NCBI GenBank assembly: GCA_023396535.1
Contig: JAEWWD010000104.1
Span: forward strand, 1 to 6,614
Direction: 5' to 3'
Length of the DNA: 6,614 bases
Origin: Bacillota bacterium
Lineage (GTDB): Bacteria; Bacillota; Clostridia; Christensenellales; CAG-138
Numbering within the stretch: the stretch's first letter is position 1; each line of letters begins with the position of its first letter. Both the position numbers and the translations under genes were made by a program. Of the stretch, positions 4,773 to 6,614 are shown one piece after another. The notes below the pieces were generated by a model. It saw nothing but the letters and a program-made list of their open reading frames with translations. It searched no databases and had not been told where the DNA came from.

Positions 4773-5804
4773 ATGTTTAAAAGTAAAACGAAGCCCGCGG
4801 CGGACGCCCGCGCATCCTATGACCCGCGCCACGGCAAAAAAATCATATTTTTTGGCGGCAAGGGCGGCGTAGGGAAAACAACCTGCTCCAGCGCGTTTGC
4901 CATCAGCTGCGCAAAATCGGGGGATAAAACGCTGCTGGTTTCCACCGACCCTGCACATTCCCTGGCGGACGTATTCGGGGTTACCATCGGGCCCGAGATC
5001 ATTGAGATTGCGGATAACCTCTACGCGCTTGAAATCGACGCGGAGCTTGAAAGCAAACGATACACCGACCGCATCAAAAGCGAGCTGCCGCATGGCATAA
5101 GCCCCGTTATTGTGGAGGAAATCACCCGCCAGATCGACGCCGCCGTGCTTTCGCCCGGTTCGGAGGAAGCCGCCATATTCGATAAATTCATCGAAATTAT
5201 AGAGGTGCGAATAAACGAATACGACCGTATCGTATTCGATACTGCGCCGACCGGACATACACTTCGCCTGCTGTCATTGCCGGAGCTTCTGGGCGGCTGG
5301 ATGGACAGCATGATCAAGAAGCGCAGGCAGGCGCTGAACCTTATGAAAATGGTCAGCGGCGAAAACAAGGAGCGGCATAAGCAGATCGACGAGGATAAAA
5401 CCCTTGCGCTGCTCAACGCCCGCAAACTGAAAATGGAAAAGGCGCGGGACATATTGGTAGACAGCGGCAACATGGAGTTTGTGTTCGTGTTGAATCCGGA
5501 AAAACTCCCTATCGTGGAGACCAAGCGGGCGATGGACATCCTGCGGAAATACCATGTGCCTGTCGCGGGCGTGGTTGTCAACCGCACGATACCCGAGGAA
5601 TTCTGCATAGGCAATGAATTCTGGAGCAAGCGTAAGGCGCTGGAGCTGCAGTATATGGATATGATCCATACGGAGTTTGCGGATCAGATACTCACCGTGC
5701 TCCCGCTGATGGAAGACGACGTGAGGGGCAACACGCTCAATGCCGTAGCAGATCATTTTTCGAAGGTGCGGGATCGTGTTCTGAAAATACGGCGTGAAGA
5801 CTGA
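4773..5804 (+). CDS. ArsA/Get3-family P-loop ATPase, single domain
   Basis: A 343-aa soluble ATPase. The deviant Walker A motif GGKGGVGKTT (28-37) has both the signature Lys30 and the P-loop Lys35. STDPAHSLADVFG (57-69) is switch I, FDTAPTGHTLRLLSLP (155-170) is the switch II region, and VVVNR (267-271) and VLPLMEDDVRG (309-319) match the later nucleotide-binding strands. A Met-rich helical stretch (about 176-196) lies where Get3 proteins have their client-binding helices. Length fits a one-domain Get3-type homodimer rather than the duplicated 583-aa arsenite-pump ArsA. Only three cysteines (38, 46, 278) are present; there is no CxxC zinc pair as in eukaryotic Get3, and the E. coli ArsA arsenite-binding cysteine pattern is not evident. 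AGGGAGG (4759-4765) fixes the start. With no ars genes in view, a role in arsenite export is doubtful, so I give no symbol. Handling of hydrophobic proteins or an enzyme-energising role is possible. Confidence 0.92.
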   Translation: MFKSKTKPAADARASYDPRHGKKIIFFGGKGGVGKTTCSSAFAISCAKSGDKTLLVSTDPAHSLADVFGVTIGPEIIEIADNLYALEIDAELESKRYTDRIKSELPHGISPVIVEEITRQIDAAVLSPGSEEAAIFDKFIEIIEVRINEYDRIVFDTAPTGHTLRLLSLPELLGGWMDSMIKKRRQALNLMKMVSGENKERHKQIDEDKTLALLNARKLKMEKARDILVDSGNMEFVFVLNPEKLPIVETKRAMDILRKYHVPVAGVVVNRTIPEEFCIGNEFWSKRKALELQYMDMIHTEFADQILTVLPLMEDDVRGNTLNAVADHFSKVRDRVLKIRRED

Positions 5805-5833
5805 GTGAACTCTAAAAGGGGATTGGGGACTGT

Positions 5834-6614
5834 ATGCTGATCAAGGTATTGGTGGAAAACACGGCGGTATCCGGCGAGTTTGGGTCTGAGCACGGCTTGA
5901 GCCTGTATATCGAGACAAACGGAAGAAAGATTCTGTTCGACACAGGCAGGGGAGAATTGTTTCTCGCGAACGCGAAGAGGCTCCAGGTGGATATCTCATC
6001 CATCGATTATGTAGTGCTGTCACACGCGCATCGGGATCACAGCGGCGGTTTGCCGGCGTTTCTCAGGGAAAACGCGGCGGCGCGCATATATCTCAGGGAA
6101 GGCGCCGCAGGCAAATACTACTCGCGGCATCCGGACGGAAATTTGGCGCAGATTGGGCCGGACGAAGCGATTGTTGAAAGCGGCAGGCTTGTGTTTTCGG
6201 GGGAAAGGCATGAGATCGGCCCAGGGCTGGAGCTGTTTTCCGGCGTGCGCGGCAGGGAGTATTTCTCACAGGCCAACAATACCCTGTTTATGGACAAGGA
6301 CGGCGAACTGGCGCAGGATACCTTCGCGCACGAGCAGAATTTAATCGTGACGGAAGGGGGTACGGTAGCGTTGTTTGCGGGCTGCGCGCACAACGGCATC
6401 GTCAATATTCTTAAGCGCATGGCGGAGTTCGGGTATCGCGCGCCGGATTATGTATTCGGCGGCTTCCATCTGTTCAATCCGTCCTATAAAAAAAGCGAAG
6501 ACCCTTTGCTGGTGCGCGGCGTTGGGGAGTATCTCGCTAAAACGCCGTCCGTCTATTATACGGGGCACTGCACGGGGCAGGAAGCGTACGAACTGCTGCA
6601 GGGCATGCTGGGGG
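5834..6614 (+). CDS. Metallo-beta-lactamase-fold hydrolase, dihydropterin-ribofuranosyl-aminobenzene-phosphate-synthase-like (3' end off the window)
   Basis: 260 residues are readable from ATG 5834, and the frame is still open at the right edge; relatives are about this long, so little is missing. The zinc-site motif is HAHRDHSGG (64-72: His64, His66, Asp68, His69), preceded by ILFDTG (33-38). Later metal ligands or conserved points are HEQNL (166-170), GCAHNGIVN (183-191), GGFHLF (209-214) and YTGHCTG (242-248). This set marks the group often labelled 7,8-dihydropterin-6-yl-methyl-4-(beta-D-ribofuranosyl)aminobenzene 5'-phosphate synthase, a label inherited from archaeal pterin synthesis and unlikely to be the true reaction in a bacterium. 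No signal peptide is seen, so it should be cytosolic. It follows the ATPase gene by 29 nt with GGGGA (5825-5829) before the start, so it shares the operon. Family call is firm; substrate unknown. Confidence 0.88.
   Translation, partial: MLIKVLVENTAVSGEFGSEHGLSLYIETNGRKILFDTGRGELFLANAKRLQVDISSIDYVVLSHAHRDHSGGLPAFLRENAAARIYLREGAAGKYYSRHPDGNLAQIGPDEAIVESGRLVFSGERHEIGPGLELFSGVRGREYFSQANNTLFMDKDGELAQDTFAHEQNLIVTEGGTVALFAGCAHNGIVNILKRMAEFGYRAPDYVFGGFHLFNPSYKKSEDPLLVRGVGEYLAKTPSVYYTGHCTGQEAYELLQGMLG

Noticed and set aside
4341..5258. 305-codon minus-strand frame
   Set aside because: Antisense to the 99-aa and ATPase genes, whose motifs are unmistakable on the plus strand. No promoter or ribosome binding site supports it.
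4773..5804. Annotation as an arsenite-pump ATPase (arsA) or as ParA/MinD/NifH
   Set aside because: The TAPTGHTLRLL region and length fit ArsA/Get3 rather than ParA or MinD, but the cysteine pattern and the lack of ars neighbours do not support an arsenite role.

Overview
The window looks like a chromosomal stretch from an anaerobic Gram-positive bacterium of the Clostridia type (Bacillota). The grounds are strong AGGAGG-type ribosome binding sites, a membrane-anchored HtrA protease with one PDZ domain, a ZapA without an outer-membrane context, a Na+-pumping decarboxylase beta subunit and a single-domain ArsA/Get3-like ATPase. Base composition is moderately GC-rich, yet the isoleucine codon ATA is common. 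A closer placement (for example a Christensenellales-like gut lineage) would be a guess. I see no mobile element, CRISPR array, rRNA or tRNA.

Layout: (1) 1-641, minus strand: the N-terminal 213 residues of a MATE-family efflux transporter, cut off by the window edge. (2) 642-856: a divergent control region. It holds a near-consensus promoter for the MATE gene, with a perfect 12-bp palindrome between its -35 and -10 boxes, and a weaker promoter for the next gene. (3) 857-2119, plus: a complete HtrA/DegP-type serine protease. (4) 2120-2252: two back-to-back terminators between convergent genes. (5) 2253-2588, minus: zapA, a cell-division factor. (6) 2589-2838: a divergent AT-rich control region with a zapA promoter, two tandem extended -10 promoters facing the decarboxylase genes, and a predicted leader hairpin. 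(7) 2839-4152, plus: a Na+-translocating decarboxylase beta subunit followed by a 47-residue single-span protein resembling a minimal gamma subunit, closed by a terminator at 4202-4227. (8) 4153-4454: a non-coding gap with a tentative promoter. (9) 4455 to the right edge, plus: a tight three-gene operon of an unrecognised 99-aa tryptophan-rich protein (TTG start), an ArsA/Get3-like ATPase, and a metallo-beta-lactamase-fold hydrolase of the dihydropterin-ribofuranosyl-aminobenzene-phosphate-synthase-like group, whose last residues may lie outside the window.

How the genes relate: the beta and gamma-like proteins would form the membrane part of a Na+-pumping decarboxylase, whose carboxyltransferase and biotin carrier are not encoded here. 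HtrA and ZapA look like independent housekeeping units. The least explained part is the last operon: a deviant-Walker P-loop ATPase coupled to a small unknown protein and a metallohydrolase, with no arsenic genes nearby in view. That cluster is the best candidate in the window for an undescribed system.
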